From positions 2,470,501 to 2,534,500 of the forward strand of contig JAITYX010000052.1 in NCBI GenBank assembly GCA_021018815.1: 64,000 nt of DNA, read 5' to 3'. This document shows positions 24,124 to 34,929 of this stretch, in pieces. Each line of letters opens with the position of its first letter. The stretch's first letter is position 1. The translations under genes were made by a program, and so were the position numbers. Origin of the DNA: Talinum fruticosum. Lineage: Eukaryota > Streptophyta > Magnoliopsida > Caryophyllales > Talinaceae. The notes under the pieces are model-generated. The model did no database searches, was not told the DNA's origin, and saw nothing but the letters and a program-made list of their open reading frames with translations.

Positions 24124-24388
24124 TACTCCTTATATTTAACTAACTTTTTGAATCTCATAATATCTGTTGCTTTACAATCTCAATGGCATATTAATGATTG
24201 ATTTATTAATTTTATCCTTATTAATTGTGTTTTTCTCTTCTTCTTTTTTTTTATTGATTTTCTTCATTTTCAATTAAATTTATTTGGAGTAACTTGGTAT
24301 TCTAACACAAATTTTGTCATGAATTTTATACTTCTTTGGTATTCCCCTAAAACCCAAAAACGAAAAGTATTTTAAACTGAAGTGAGTA
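24124..24388. mobile_element. Stowaway MITE
   Basis: The left end TACTCCTTATATTTAACTAA and right end (other strand) TACTCACTTCAGTTTAAAAT are bounded by TA. The interior shares the 'ttgtcatgaattttata' block with the MITE at 14903-15176. Confidence 0.65.
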
Positions 24389-24857
24389 TTTAATTAAAAA
24401 ATATTATAAAGCTTTTATCTTTAAAAAGTAGAGGGAAAGCACTTAATCAGAAAACCATTATGAAAGACAAAGCAAAAGTTTGTTAAAATAATATCAAAAT
24501 AAAATTAAATAATTAAAAAAATAAATGGTCTAATTTTAAAAAATATGGTCTAAAAAATATATGCAACTATTTCAATTATTATTAGAGGGATTGTCTGAGT
24601 TTTTAGTTCATTGTTTGCTAAGTTAATAACCAATGCTTAAAAACAGATTGTAATCGTTGCTTATTCATATTCGTATTTATAATCTCATGCAAGAGTTCAT
24701 TACTTACAACTTTAGGTAGTTCATTGCATTGTCTAAATTTTTTTTAAAAAAAAAAACAGTAGTTCATTATGTTATTATTATATAAATAAAAATACTGTTT
24801 TATTTATCCACCTATTTGATTAAACTTTTAGATTTAAGCATTTGGCTAATTTATTAG

Positions 24858-25774
24858 TAGGGGTGAGCGGTTCCGGGTACCCTGTACCAAAATTAGGAAC
24901 CTTACCCTTATCCTATTTGACCGGTTCTTGAATTTTAGGAACCTTACCCTTACCCTCGGGTTACTGGTTCCTGAATTTTAGGAACCTTACCCTTATCCTC
25001 GGGTTCCGGTTCGGTTCCGAGGTACCCTATTTACAACAAGATATTAAGAAATTACCTATTTTGTAATGAGAGCACCGATGAGGACGAAGCTGCAAGGGAG
25101 AGTTGGGACTGGGAGTGGGAGGAAGGAAGGAGGCGACACCAAGGCCGACGAGGACTGGGAGGAGGTCAACGAGCAGCAGCGAGAGAAAGGGCAGAGCAAC
25201 GTGAAATGAAGGAGCAAAACAGAGCAACACGAAATGAAGGAGCAGAGCAACGCGAAATGAAGTTCGATTCATCGAGAGAGCGGACAACGCGAGTCAACGA
25301 GCAGCAGCAGAGAAAGAGAGAGCAGAGCAATGCGAGTCAACGAGCACCAGCGAGAGAGAGAGCGAGAGCGAGCAACGCGAGGGAGAGAGAGCAGAACAAC
25401 GCGAGAGAGGCGAAATAAAGGAACGCGAAATGGAGCAACGCGAAATGACGAGGAGGAAGGAGATTAGGGTTTCTAATAAGTTGGGCCACACATTAGAAAT
25501 TCAAAAGTAAAAATTTCATTGGCCTCAAAACTGAAAAATTCTGAAAATTTTAGTAACGGATTCGGGTGCCCACGGTTCTAGAACCTGTCTAAACGGAGTT
25601 CCAGGTTCCGGTTCCGGGGTTTCATTTTAGGAACCTTACTCTTACCCATTTGACAGGTTCCTAAATTTTAGGAACCTCACCCTTACCCATTTGACCGGTT
25701 CCGGTTCCAGAACCTTACCCGTTTGACCGGTTCCGGTCCGGTTCCGAGGTACCCGTCGGTCGTGCTCACCCCTA
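24858..25774. mobile_element. Non-autonomous hAT element with perfect 8-bp target duplication
   Basis: Perfect terminal inverted repeats TAGGGGTGAGC are flanked on both sides by TTTATTAG (24850-24857 and 25775-25782). Subterminal zones carry multiple GGAACCTTACCCTTA, GGTTCCGGTTCC and GGTACC motifs in both orientations. No transposase is present. The interior (25060-25450) is a purine-rich GAGCAACGCGA/GAGAGA tract whose plus-strand frames are highly charged (R, E, Q) and read as low complexity. Perfect target duplications suggest fairly recent insertion. Confidence 0.88.
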
Positions 25775-26244
25775 TTTATTAGTTTAATTTTTCAGATTTT
25801 TATCACTCCATCTAAAAGTCGAGGATTACAGTACAAATAATACCTTAAGTATTAATCTACATACTATTATCTATTAAAAGTTACGTCATAAACAATATAT
25901 AACTTATATTGTACAATGCATAAGTACTAGTTATCATATCATGCTTCACATAGTCCGTGGTCTTTTTTTTAAGCCATAGTTATATTTTCATGCTTCATAC
26001 GGCTATATTTAAATTCTTACTTAGAATTTAATAATTTTCTATCAAAATTCACTTTTAAAAATTATTTTTTCTAATACAAAATTTAAAGAATTGGTGTTTA
26101 ATAAATATAGATTAAAAAACGAAGAAGATAAAGTAAATATGAAAAAAATTTACTTAAGATCAAATAACAAACAATTAAAATTGGTGGATAGTGTATATTT
26201 TTTAATGAGATCTTTTACATGTTTGCAAATATTTGATTCAATTG

Positions 26245-26374
26245 ATTTTTTTTTTTTTTTTTACAGAGAAAGCACAAAAGGTAATACAATGCAATCGGGA
26301 AGGGAGGAATTGAACCCGAGATCAAATATACTCATGATATCGGTCTTGACCACTAGGCCATTACCTCATTGATA
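26245..26374 (-). mobile_element. tRNA-derived SINE
   Basis: On the minus strand the head reads GAGGTAATGGCCTAGTGGTC, with a box A-like TGGCCTAGTGG, and 40 bases later a box B GGGTTCAATTCC. It ends in an A-tail (T-run 26246-26262 on plus). Flanking direct repeats TTGATTCAATTG (26233-26244) and TTGATTTAATTG (26375-26386) match at 11 of 12. It cannot be a tRNA gene, because the cloverleaf cannot be completed. It has no coding sequence; mobilisation would depend on LINE proteins. Confidence 0.8.
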
Positions 26375-27005
26375 TTGATTTAATTGGTGAATATTCTAAA
26401 ATTAAAAGTTAGATATTAAGAATTAACAATATAAATATTTATTTTCATTTATGTATAATATTGATATTTATATTGATATTTTATACTCATCTATGTATAG
26501 CAAGTTAAACATATAAAGTATACATGTAGTATCCTTATTTGTTTAGATTTTTAGAATTTTGTTATGAATTTTTTTTCTAGAAAGATAGCAGAATATATAG
26601 AATAACTTTGTCTAAATGGTTTATATTAATTTTTTTGGGACTCACTAAATAATAGAACTCATAATAGTAAACACAATAATAGTGAAATTTTCAGTATAGC
26701 ATCACTACATAACATTGGGTTATAACAATTATATGCTTTGACTTCACAAATATACTTCGCACCAATAAAAACTTAGTAAATACTTGATCCATTTCAAAAT
26801 ACTTATCATTTTAAGGTTACGAGAAAATATAAAGGAAACATAAAATTCATGCAAAAATTCGTGTTAAAGACCAAATTACCCCAAAATTTCATTTGTGTTA
26901 AAAATGGTGGACCATATGACACCATTTGTTGTTGAAGCCAAACAACTACGTAACTTTTAACAAAAAATTTCATTTGATCCGACCATATGCTTTCATCATA
27001 TCAAA

Positions 27006-29333
27006 TAGACACGGCCTGCCCATGCCGATTGCTGGCCAGCTTCCCCTCATTCTTTCATTCCGCACGATCTGTTCCTAATGCTTGTTGGTCGTGCTCACCG
27101 TTCCTTACCCTGCAATGCGATTTCCCGACCCCGAAACCTTCATTAGGCTCCAATCTCCCACTTGGAGATTAGTGACTCACATTTTTGTTGCATCTTTCTA
27201 GGTCATCGAAACTCGATCTCTTCACGAGAGAGACCAACCGAGGCTTTGCACCACCTCAATATTTCGACACTTTCACCTTGGACTGGCGCCCTTATCGGTA
27301 TCCCGTTATCCAAGCCCTTCTCAAGCCCATCAACATGATCACTCGATGTGAACTCCCACTCGGATCGATTGATCTCTTGCATATAATTTCTATGTAAAGC
27401 TGACTCACCGGCGTTAGCCAACAAAACATAATGAAGAAATAATTTATACCTTTGGGATTTACCTCCCTATTAACAACACCACCTTCTTCATTATACTTGG
27501 TTCTTATAATTTACCTTGTAAAGCACCCGATGATCCATTTGTAAACCCAACAAATACCCCGTCATCCTTATCCCACTACAGCAGAACCTATACCAAGTCT
27601 ATCATCCCAAAGACTCCCACTAGAATAGTTCATCCCAACATTTGTAAGACTATAAGTCACTGCACCCCCAATAGAGTATAACAAGTCAGATTTTAAACCC
27701 TTAGTTAAAACCAATGTCCCCTTAACAATTTTCCAACCACCACTACAAAACTTTGTTCCATATCCCGACTCATCCAATTGACTCACAAAAATAAAATTCT
27801 TAGCTAATCCCAAAATAAACTTAATACCATGCAACATCCAAAACCCCCTCTAGAGGTTTTTATTCTCACATCCCCCTTGCCTAGTATGTCCAAACTCTTC
27901 CTGTTAGTAATGTAAACCTTGCCAAAATTTCCCGCAATAGAATTATGGAACAAATTTATACTAGACCCGGAATGAAACGATACCCTCGAATCACAATCCA
28001 AGACTTTGTAGGATATTCAACACTTAACACAAGTGGATCACCTACATCTTCAATTGAATTCATGGAAACCCGGTCATAAATTATTTTAGGATAATTTTTC
28101 TTAAAGTGTCCTTTATCACCATAACTCCAACAAACAACCTCCCTCGGGTTGTGGAATGACCCCTTGCTTCGAGTTTGACCCACCCTTTTGTTTCTCCCTA
28201 CCCCTCACATGAAACGCATTTTCCGATGACTTCACCGTATCTTTCTTGCAAATGTTTTTGCTCAAGATCACATCCCGGACTTCATCATACTTTAAAGTAT
28301 TTGATCCCCTAGCATTACTAACCACATAAACTATGGTATCCCATGACTCGGGTAAAGAAGACAACAAAAATCTACGGCTTACCTTTATCTTCAAAGTTAA
28401 TTTTCACCTAAGTAAGATTTGAAATAATCATATTAAATTCGTTAATACGATCCGCTACATTGATGCTATTATGCATTTTTAGATCAAACAAACGCCTCAT
28501 AAGATATACATTATTCATCACCAAGGGTTTCTCATACAAGTTCGAAACGCCTCAAGCATCCCCTTGGTCGTTTTCGATCCATCACGTTGAATGCCACGTT
28601 TCTCGCCAACGTCAATCTCACCGTTCCCGGTGCTTGCCGATCAAGCACATCCAAACCTTTGCTCCATTTCAGTGGGATTTTCTCCAAGGGGTTGATACAA
28701 CTCCTTCTGGTACAACGATTCTTTGATTTTCATTTTCCAGAATGCGAAGTCTTTGCCATCGTATGTCTAAATTTTTACCTTATCGCTCTCCATGTTTGAT
28801 GTGAAGATTCAACTCACCATGGGCTAATACCACTTGTTAGGATCGGGAGCTCACTCACAAACAATAAAATAAGAACAAAAAGAATAGCATAATCGACATA
28901 AGAGATTTTAACGTAGGAAAATTAAAACTGAGAAAAACCACGAATGATTCACTAGAATTTTCGGTAGCTTTACAAGGAATTTTTAGTCAAACCTAACCTA
29001 ATTTTACACCTTGCAAAATCTGCTACATACACAACAATAGAGGATTATACTGATTTTATAGTCATAAAATCGAGCTTAAATCAAGCATTAACACGCAGTA
29101 AACTGATCAAAAACCGGAAGAAACTGCCCAAATCAGCTGCAGCCCAATGGACACACCTGGCATGGGCTGTATCAACAGACATGGCCAGCCCATGCCAGTT
29201 GCTGGCCAGGGTGCCCCTCATTCTTTCATTATGCACGGTCCATTCTCGATGCTTGTTGGTCGTTCTTGCAGTTCCTTGCTCCGCAACACGATTTCCGACC
29301 CCAAAACCTTCATTAGGGTCCATGTACCCAACA
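27006..29333 (-). mobile_element. Second copy of the pol-less copia-type element, 3' LTR truncated
   Basis: In minus orientation the 5' LTR is 28835-29333 (TGTTGGGTAC ... GATCCTAACA), followed by a primer-binding-site-like TGGTATTAGCCC. The internal region runs leftwards through gag, zinc knuckle, protease-like segment and the same C-terminal segment (PVQGES...RWCKASVGLS) as the copy at 5.2 kb. A purine tract (CCAAGTGGGAGATTG) precedes only about 145 bases of 3' LTR (27006-27150), after which homology stops. As in the first copy, integrase and reverse transcriptase are absent, so the two copies share the deletion of pol. Confidence 0.83.
27203..28792 (-). pseudogene. Gag / zinc-knuckle / protease remnant of the copia-type element
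   Basis: The gag starts at 28792 (MESDKVKI followed by a stop, then TYDGKDFAFWKMKI). Later blocks are SNTLKYDEVRDVILSKN (about 28290), a knuckle with Tyr in place of one Cys (CWSYGDKGHFKKNYP, about 28120), SWIVIRGYRF where the first copy has the DSG protease motif, and KNFIFVSQLDESGYGTKF (about 27790). The final frame 27424-27203 shares SEWEFT and the RWCKASVGLS end with copy one. Stops and lost metal ligands show it is inactive. Confidence 0.75.
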
Positions 29334-29348
29334 TTATACCCCACAATA

Positions 29349-29546
29349 AGGAGGAAAGAAGCTGATAGGGGTACATTTTCTCACATTCTTGATGACATGC
29401 TGCAGTCCTGGGATGGAGGCAAGCTTAAAGATGTGTCTTGGGTTGGAAGTGACGATGAAACGGCGCACAGAATTACCAATTGGGCTAACTCGGTTGAATC
29501 ACTCCTTGTTTGGATCAATTCCCCTTCCCCTGGCTCTTGTTGGTAG
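29349..29546 (+). pseudogene. Unidentified gene fragment next to the copia LTR
   Basis: An open, protein-like stretch (GTFSHILDDMLQSWDGGKLK, then DVSWVGSDDETAHRITNWAN and SVESLLVW) begins about 15 bases beyond the LTR end and stops at 29546. Composition and charge pattern look like real coding sequence, unlike the flanks, but there is no start codon context and no continuation. I do not recognise the family. It could be a fragment of a host gene captured or broken by the insertion. Confidence 0.35.
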
Positions 29547-29729
29547 ATTTTCTCCTGGAAGATGTACTGATGAAAAATTGATTCCTTAATTACATGAAAT
29601 ACTAATCTTTTTTAAAAGCGCTACCAAAAAACAAAAAACCTAACTAAAATATTCCATCCTCAATTACTTTTTTATTATAAAAAGTTCTCCTATCCTAAAA
29701 TCTCGCAAAAACGGCCTTGAAGAAGAGGT

Positions 29730-31148
29730 GAAAAGGGGGTCTAGTTTTCATCTCCCTCTCGTCTGTGCACATCTTAAACTCAGGTTCTTCCCTTCTTTCC
29801 GTCGCTCTCCATTCTGTCTCTGTATTATTCTGCACATAATTCATTTTATATTCAGCGTAAATAATTAAAATCATTATGATGGAGGACTTGTATATCGTTG
29901 CGGCGGGCAGTTAATTTTCATTCATTTTTCACCAAATTGGGTCAGATGGGAAGCATTGGATTTTGTAAGTAGAAAAATCAGGTCTTTTTAGTTTATGATT
30001 TGTTCGCTTACCAATCGGAAATTTTTACTGTTTGCCCATTTGATTGGCGTTATTGGCCTAGTTCCGCGATCACTGGATTATTTCCAAAATTTGATGACCA
30101 GTTACTATATATGCAAATCACCAAAGAAATCAATTTTATTGATTTAATTTTTTATTCTTTTTATTTTTTCGAGAGACAGATTGAAATTGAATTATGTGGT
30201 TTTTTGCCAGAATGGTGTTGCAAGAACAGAGCTGGGAGGAAGTGTATATATATATATATATATATATCGAGAACTAAGGGTTTGAACGAGAAGCGGGAAC
30301 TTTCAATTTTACCTTTCATTTATAATCTAATGGCTGACATTAAACCATAATTTACACCCACTAACTCACTCATTCAGGCTCCACTTGCCTTTTCTCTCTC
30401 ATTGTCTTCATGAGCGCCATTGTTGTCGCCGGACGGCCGCCGCCGGAATTATCCGATAAATTGGTCGTTGAAGCGGAGGAGAGAGAAAGGCTCCCTCGAT
30501 GAGGTTCACCATGTCCTTTGTTAGGGTTTTCCACTATATTGGCGGCTTTGCCGTTGGAAAGGTCAACCGTTAAATTTCCAACGGCTTTGTGGGAAACCCT
30601 AATAAAGGGCATGGTGAACCCCATCGAGGGAGCCTTTCTTCTCTCCTCTGCGTCAACCACGAATTTTCCGGATATTTTCAACGGCGGCAGTCAAGAAGAC
30701 AAAGAGCGAGAAAAGGGGTGGGGCTGAATGAGTGAGTGAATGGGTATAAGTTATGGTTTAATGTCAGCCATTAGATTATAAATGAAGAGCGAAGATTGAA
30801 AGTTCCTACTTCTCATTTAAACCCTATATATATATATATATTACCATTAATTTTGTTAAAATAATGATTTTTTTAATTTAGATTCATTGTTATGAAAAGA
30901 TTATCCGTGCAGACGCCATATTGCTTTTCATTGATGAATCTTCTTTTGCATAGGCGAAGTGATATACAAGTATCAAGGGTCATGGGCTTCGAATGAAATT
31001 GCATAGTCAATACCATGTCTTGTTAGGGTCTGTGTACTATTTGTGAGTGTCACATTGTAGACAGTTGTTGAATAAGAGAGAGAACTTGGAATTGAAATTG
31101 TGAGACAGAGAAAGCTTACTTTGTTAATTTGTCAGGTCTAACGAATCA
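29730..31148 (+). promoter_or_regulatory. 5' noncoding exon and leader intron of F-box unit B
   Basis: A short exon ends at 29783 in CTCAG|GTTCTTCC, the same donor as in units D and E (and CGCAG|GTTCC in C). The intron runs to TTGTCAG at 31135, 13 bases before the start codon. Within the intron the 'ctttttagtttatgatttgttcg...tttgcccatttgattgg' part aligns with the leader introns of C, D and E, so it was duplicated with the genes. The foldback element at 30268-30824 is inside it. Confidence 0.55.
30268..30824. repeat. Long foldback (inverted-repeat) element between TA microsatellites
   Basis: The left arm (30278-30560) and right arm (30575-30824) are near-complementary over about 250 bases, for example GGGTTTGAACGAGAAG against GGGTTTAAATGAGAAG, and CTAATGGCTGACATTAAACC present in both arms in opposite orientation. 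The loop is about 14 bases between GCCGTTGGAAA and TTTCCAACGGC. Both ends abut (TA)n tracts (30244-30267 and 30825-30840), as described for MITEs that insert into TA microsatellites. Frames inside the arms are artefacts. Confidence 0.85.
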
Positions 31149-32637
31149 ATGGAAGGGGCAAGACGTCGAAAGCTCGGAAATTACCAGGATAATGAAGATG
31201 TGGACAGAATCAGTGATCTGCCGGATCCGATTCTGGCTCATGTACTTTCATTTCTGCCAATGAAACTAGCTGTCCGTACGAGTCTTCTGTCCAAGAGATG
31301 GATGAATTTGTGGATTGACCTCCCTGTCTTTGACTTTGATTGGGATTTCGAATCGTGGATAGGGTCAGGGGCAAACTATGCACGGAAAAAGGTTGCCTTT
31401 AAAACCTTTGTTAACAAGGTCTTGCTTCTCAATTCTGCTTCTCATATAGTAAGATGTAGATTTGCGAACCTTCGTGACTTTGATTCAGCTGATATAAATG
31501 CATGGATCAATGCTGTGTGCACGAATCAAGTCAGGGAAATCACCGTTCTGAATTCTGTTATTGATATAGGATTCCCCTTTAAGCTCTTTACGCTTGATAG
31601 CCTATCTTCTTTAACGCTATCTTGGCTGTACATTAAATATACTCCAAATTTGGTGCATTTTCGGCTGCCTAATCTGAAGACCCTCCTTCTGTGTGAGATT
31701 TCTTGTTTCAACGATAACTTTTTCAATAGGCTAGTGGCTGGCTGTCACGCCATTCGGAAGTTGGCTATCATTTCATGTCACTTCAGCTGCATGGAGATAC
31801 ACAGCTCGACTTTGAATTCACTATATATGGCAGATATGGGGTGGAAGATTCTGCAAACAGTCATTTTGGAAGCCCCATATCTCAAACGGCTATCGTTTGA
31901 TCATGTGAACCTGTATTATAAGAGTAGACATAAACCATCATTAACCGAAGCATATATCTACTCTTCAGTTTCATCACATGAGCTTCTCAAAGGCGTCTCT
32001 GAGACAACTACTTTGCATTTGGACTATTATGGAGTAAGCAATCTATCTGTCTTTCTGTTTGCTAATGCTTTCGAATTATGATTCGTTGTCCTCTTGTTTG
32101 TGATTGCTCCAACTCTGCATCCTTCATTTCAGACACTTAGTGAAATCAACGTGCCTCAGTTTCAGAATCTGAAGTGTTTGAAGCTGAAGGTTTATTGTGC
32201 AAACAAGTTAGGTTTTATTCACGGCATGGTGAATCACTGCCCTAACTTGCAGAATTTTGTCCTCCACTTTGTGAGTCTATTTCTTGGTAGTCTTCCTCAA
32301 TATTCTATTTATAACTATGTTTCCACCGGTTACACCTGAGATCCTTTGTTGACAGGACTGTCGTGTATATAATCGTGATTGGACAGTACCACACTGTGTG
32401 CCTCAATGCTTGCTATCGTCTCTGAAAGTATTTGAATTATGTGCCTATGACTTGCTGAAATCTGATGTAGACATTTTGAAATACTTTCTGAAAAATGGGA
32501 GGGTATTGGAGGAAATGAAACTCAAGGACTTCAAAAAGGGTCCTGACAATAAGAGTGGCATTTTGAAGAGACTCTCGATGCCTCATAGGGCATCGAGTGC
32601 CTGCAAAGTAACTTTCACATCTGCTCGAGCTCTGTAA
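31149..32637 (+). CDS. F-box/LRR/FBD protein, three exons, intact (unit B)
   Basis: Exons 31149-32033, 32133-32270 and 32356-32637 join in phase 0 at GT-AG sites (GGA|GTAAGC, TTTCAG|ACA, TTT|GTGAGT, GACAG|GAC) to give 434 residues, the usual size of plant F-box/LRR/FBD proteins. The F-box is at about residues 19-60 (DRISDLPDPILAHVLSFLPM ... LSKRWMNLW), LRR-type repeats follow (HFRLPNLKTLLL, residues 175-190), and the FBD domain lies at the C-terminus (VPQCLLSSLKVFELCAYDL, then MPHRASSACKVTF). Family members act as substrate receptors in SCF E3 ubiquitin ligases through SKP1 binding; the target is unknown. It is one of two intact members in this array. A leader intron precedes it. The start is the first ATG after the intron. 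Confidence 0.93.
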
Positions 32638-32639
32638 AG

Positions 32640-33636
32640 TTGTATGCGTACTGTCGAATTTTCTCAAGGAGACACTTCAAAGCATCTTTCTGGAGTTAAT
32701 TAATGTTCGATGTGACACGCCTTTTGTTTTCTCTCGATTATTCAGACTGGCTTGTGATCCTTCTAATTCCTATTTCTTTATCTCAATCTAAGATCGATGG
32801 CAAGATACCCGCATTCGTGATATCATAGTACTAACATATATAGTACTTATTTTGGATTCTCATTGTCGTTATGGTCTTCTCTTTAATCAGAGATTGCACT
32901 CCCTTATCATTTGTTTTGTTACTTCCACGGCATAGAAATATAAAGCTCAACCTTGGAAGCATTAATTGGTATCTCCAATTATGGCGGAGGACTTCCCCAA
33001 CAGTTAATTTGGAATTGACGAATCTCAAAACCCTGCATCTGTCATATCTTATAGAAATTGTCTGTGGTTCTATATGTTTTGGCATCTTATGTTTAAGATC
33101 CTTTGTTGATACAGTTGTGATCTAGGCCACAGTAAGAAGCTCGTGGGCGAATCTCTGTCTTCAAGCTTTCATTCTTCAATGCACTGCTTCATTCATTCAT
33201 ATACCTCTCCACTCCCATCACATTATAACCGGTGTAGGATTAAATACCAGGTCAAGGTAGCCTCTGGCTTCTACTGAGCCTTTTCTTGTTCGTGCTTCCA
33301 ATGGCGCTAGTGGAGACTAAGTCCTTCTTGATGACCTTGTTATGTGCCTCAATGTTTGCTATATCATTCCTTAGGGTCCATTTCAGAGGAGAGTAAGATA
33401 GATAAGTTAGAGTTCACAAGAGTAAGGAAGAGTAAAAGTAAGGAGAGTTAATAAGAGTATCTAGTCTATCCATGTTTACGAGTTTTAATGAGAGCAAGGA
33501 AAAGTAAAGAAGAGTAGATAAATAGAAATGTTGGCAATAGTATAAAAAATTAGTAAGCAAGAGAATAATTAACATATATATTTTTCTATTTCAATTATAG
33601 GAAGGGTTTAAAAAGATATTTTAGTAATGATTTTGC
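32640..33636. other. 3' flank of unit B with scattered F-box-like debris
   Basis: The first 150 bases are 3' UTR shared with unit C ('gattattca...gtggcttgt' type). Short matches to F-box exons appear near 33010-33050 (aatctcaaaaccctgcatctg, as in NLKTLHL) and 33340-33365 (tgtgcctcaatgtttgcta, as in VPQCLL). They are too short to call a gene. From 33380 to 33520 the sequence is purine-rich. Confidence 0.4.
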
Positions 33637-34060
33637 TGAAAAATTTGATCCTGCTGGGTGGGGACTCGCTTTGGTCACGACTCAAGCAGTAACATTTTCT
33701 CCGTTACTGAGAAGCAGCTGGCCGGCGGATTGGATTCACTCACCTTGAACAGTCTGTACGATGAAGCAGCCTACAGAGCCAACCAGCAGCCCTTATATGG
33801 AGCACCTCCCTCCACACCCCCCGGGAATACATTTGAAGCACATGACCCATTTGCAATGTTGAGCAGATGAATGCTATGACGCAGCAACCACCTCTCAATC
33901 CTTTCGGTCCTTACCAGCCCTTTTTCAGCCTCAGCCACACATGGCCATGGGGCTTCCAAACCTGTTTTCCGATGCCGGTTTTGACCCCATTCCGTGCTGC
34001 TCCTGCTACACATCCTCAGCATGTCAACCCTTTTGGAAGCACGGGACTTCTTTAACTTGG
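33637..34060 (+). pseudogene. C-terminal fragment of an AP180/CALM-type clathrin assembly protein
   Basis: The reading EKFDPAGWGLALVTT, then after a one-base shift SSNIFSVTEKQLAGGLDSLT and LNSLYDEAAYRANQQPLYGA, is the characteristic C-terminal tail of plant ANTH-domain clathrin assembly proteins. NPF-containing blocks (PLNPFGPYQPFF, then VNPFGSTG in another frame) follow. Three frames are used, so at least two frameshifts exist, and a TGA follows FAMLSR. The ANTH domain itself is absent. No introns are evident in the fragment. It is a relic, either a truncated retrocopy or a captured 3' exon; its parent gene would act in clathrin-mediated endocytosis. Confidence 0.75.
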
Positions 34061-34199
34061 ATCCTCAATTTATCCCGGGTTTAGTTTGGTTAACTCGGTG
34101 AGGTGAGTATATGCGATGCCCATATGGTCCGGATGGATTTTTGGTGAGGAAGAAGAGGGTGTGTCCATTTGATCATCGTGGTGAAAGATACTTCTATAG

Positions 34200-34870
34200 T
34201 TTGTGCTTCTACACTACCTACCGTAGGTGAATAATAATTTGCTTCTATTTTCACTCTTTACATCGGTGGGTAAATTTGGGAGTAACATTTTTGGTGATTT
34301 TTCCTCATGCAGGTTGGAATATCCCTAACCCCCAATCTGACATTGTGGGTTCCCTCTGGTCAGTTTCGGCCCTTATGCAAACTTGTATACAGAGTGAAGT
34401 TTTACACAAATTTTGCTTGCAAAGATCAACATCGAAAATCCTTGATGAATAGGTACCCAAACAACAAATGTAGTGATTAATTGAATAAAAAGTATCTTAT
34501 CTTATAGAATTAATAAACAACACTTAATTTAACGATTACAATTACTTGATGCAATCTAAAGTCGAATGTCACAAGAAGGTTTTATTTGAGAGCTTGACTC
34601 AAATACAACTGGATTATGTATGTAACCTAGATTTCTTTCGAAAAACTTTCAATTATTGATTTTATTTTTTAAGTGCGGAGCAGCGAATTGATACGAGAGT
34701 CGGAATCTTAACCCTTAATTTTTGTTTGGGTCACAAGGATCGAGCCTCCGACCTATGATCAGGTCTAGATTATCAGCGTAGAACGAATAAACATGGCCCA
34801 TGGGTGCATCTCCGGAAACTCCCCAAGCTTATGTGCCTTTCTACTAGAAAACCTCACTCAACTAATGAAA
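34200..34870. other. Intergenic
   Basis: No gene is visible. A 'taccgtaggt' palindrome near 34220 and mixed-composition sequence lie between the clathrin-assembly relic and the TA microsatellite. Confidence 0.4.
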
Positions 34871-34871
34871 A

Positions 34872-34874
<3 letters not shown>

Positions 34875-34911
<37 letters not shown>
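34875..34911. repeat. (TA)n microsatellite
   Basis: About 18 uninterrupted TA units at the left border of the larger foldback element. Confidence 0.95.
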
Positions 34912-34913
<2 letters not shown>

Positions 34914-34929
34914 CTTCTTTCACCCAATT

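Noticed and set aside
25206..25418. Charged R/E/Q-rich frame inside the 0.9-kb hAT
   Set aside because: It is low-complexity coding from a GA-rich repeat with no start context and no conserved pattern.
26285..26370. Possible tRNA gene on the minus strand
   Set aside because: Box A and B are present but no acceptor stem or anticodon arm forms, and an A-tail and flanking duplications show a SINE.
30370..30681. A 103-codon minus-strand frame, and a plus-strand frame at 30518-30727
   Set aside because: They are the two arms of the foldback element read as protein.
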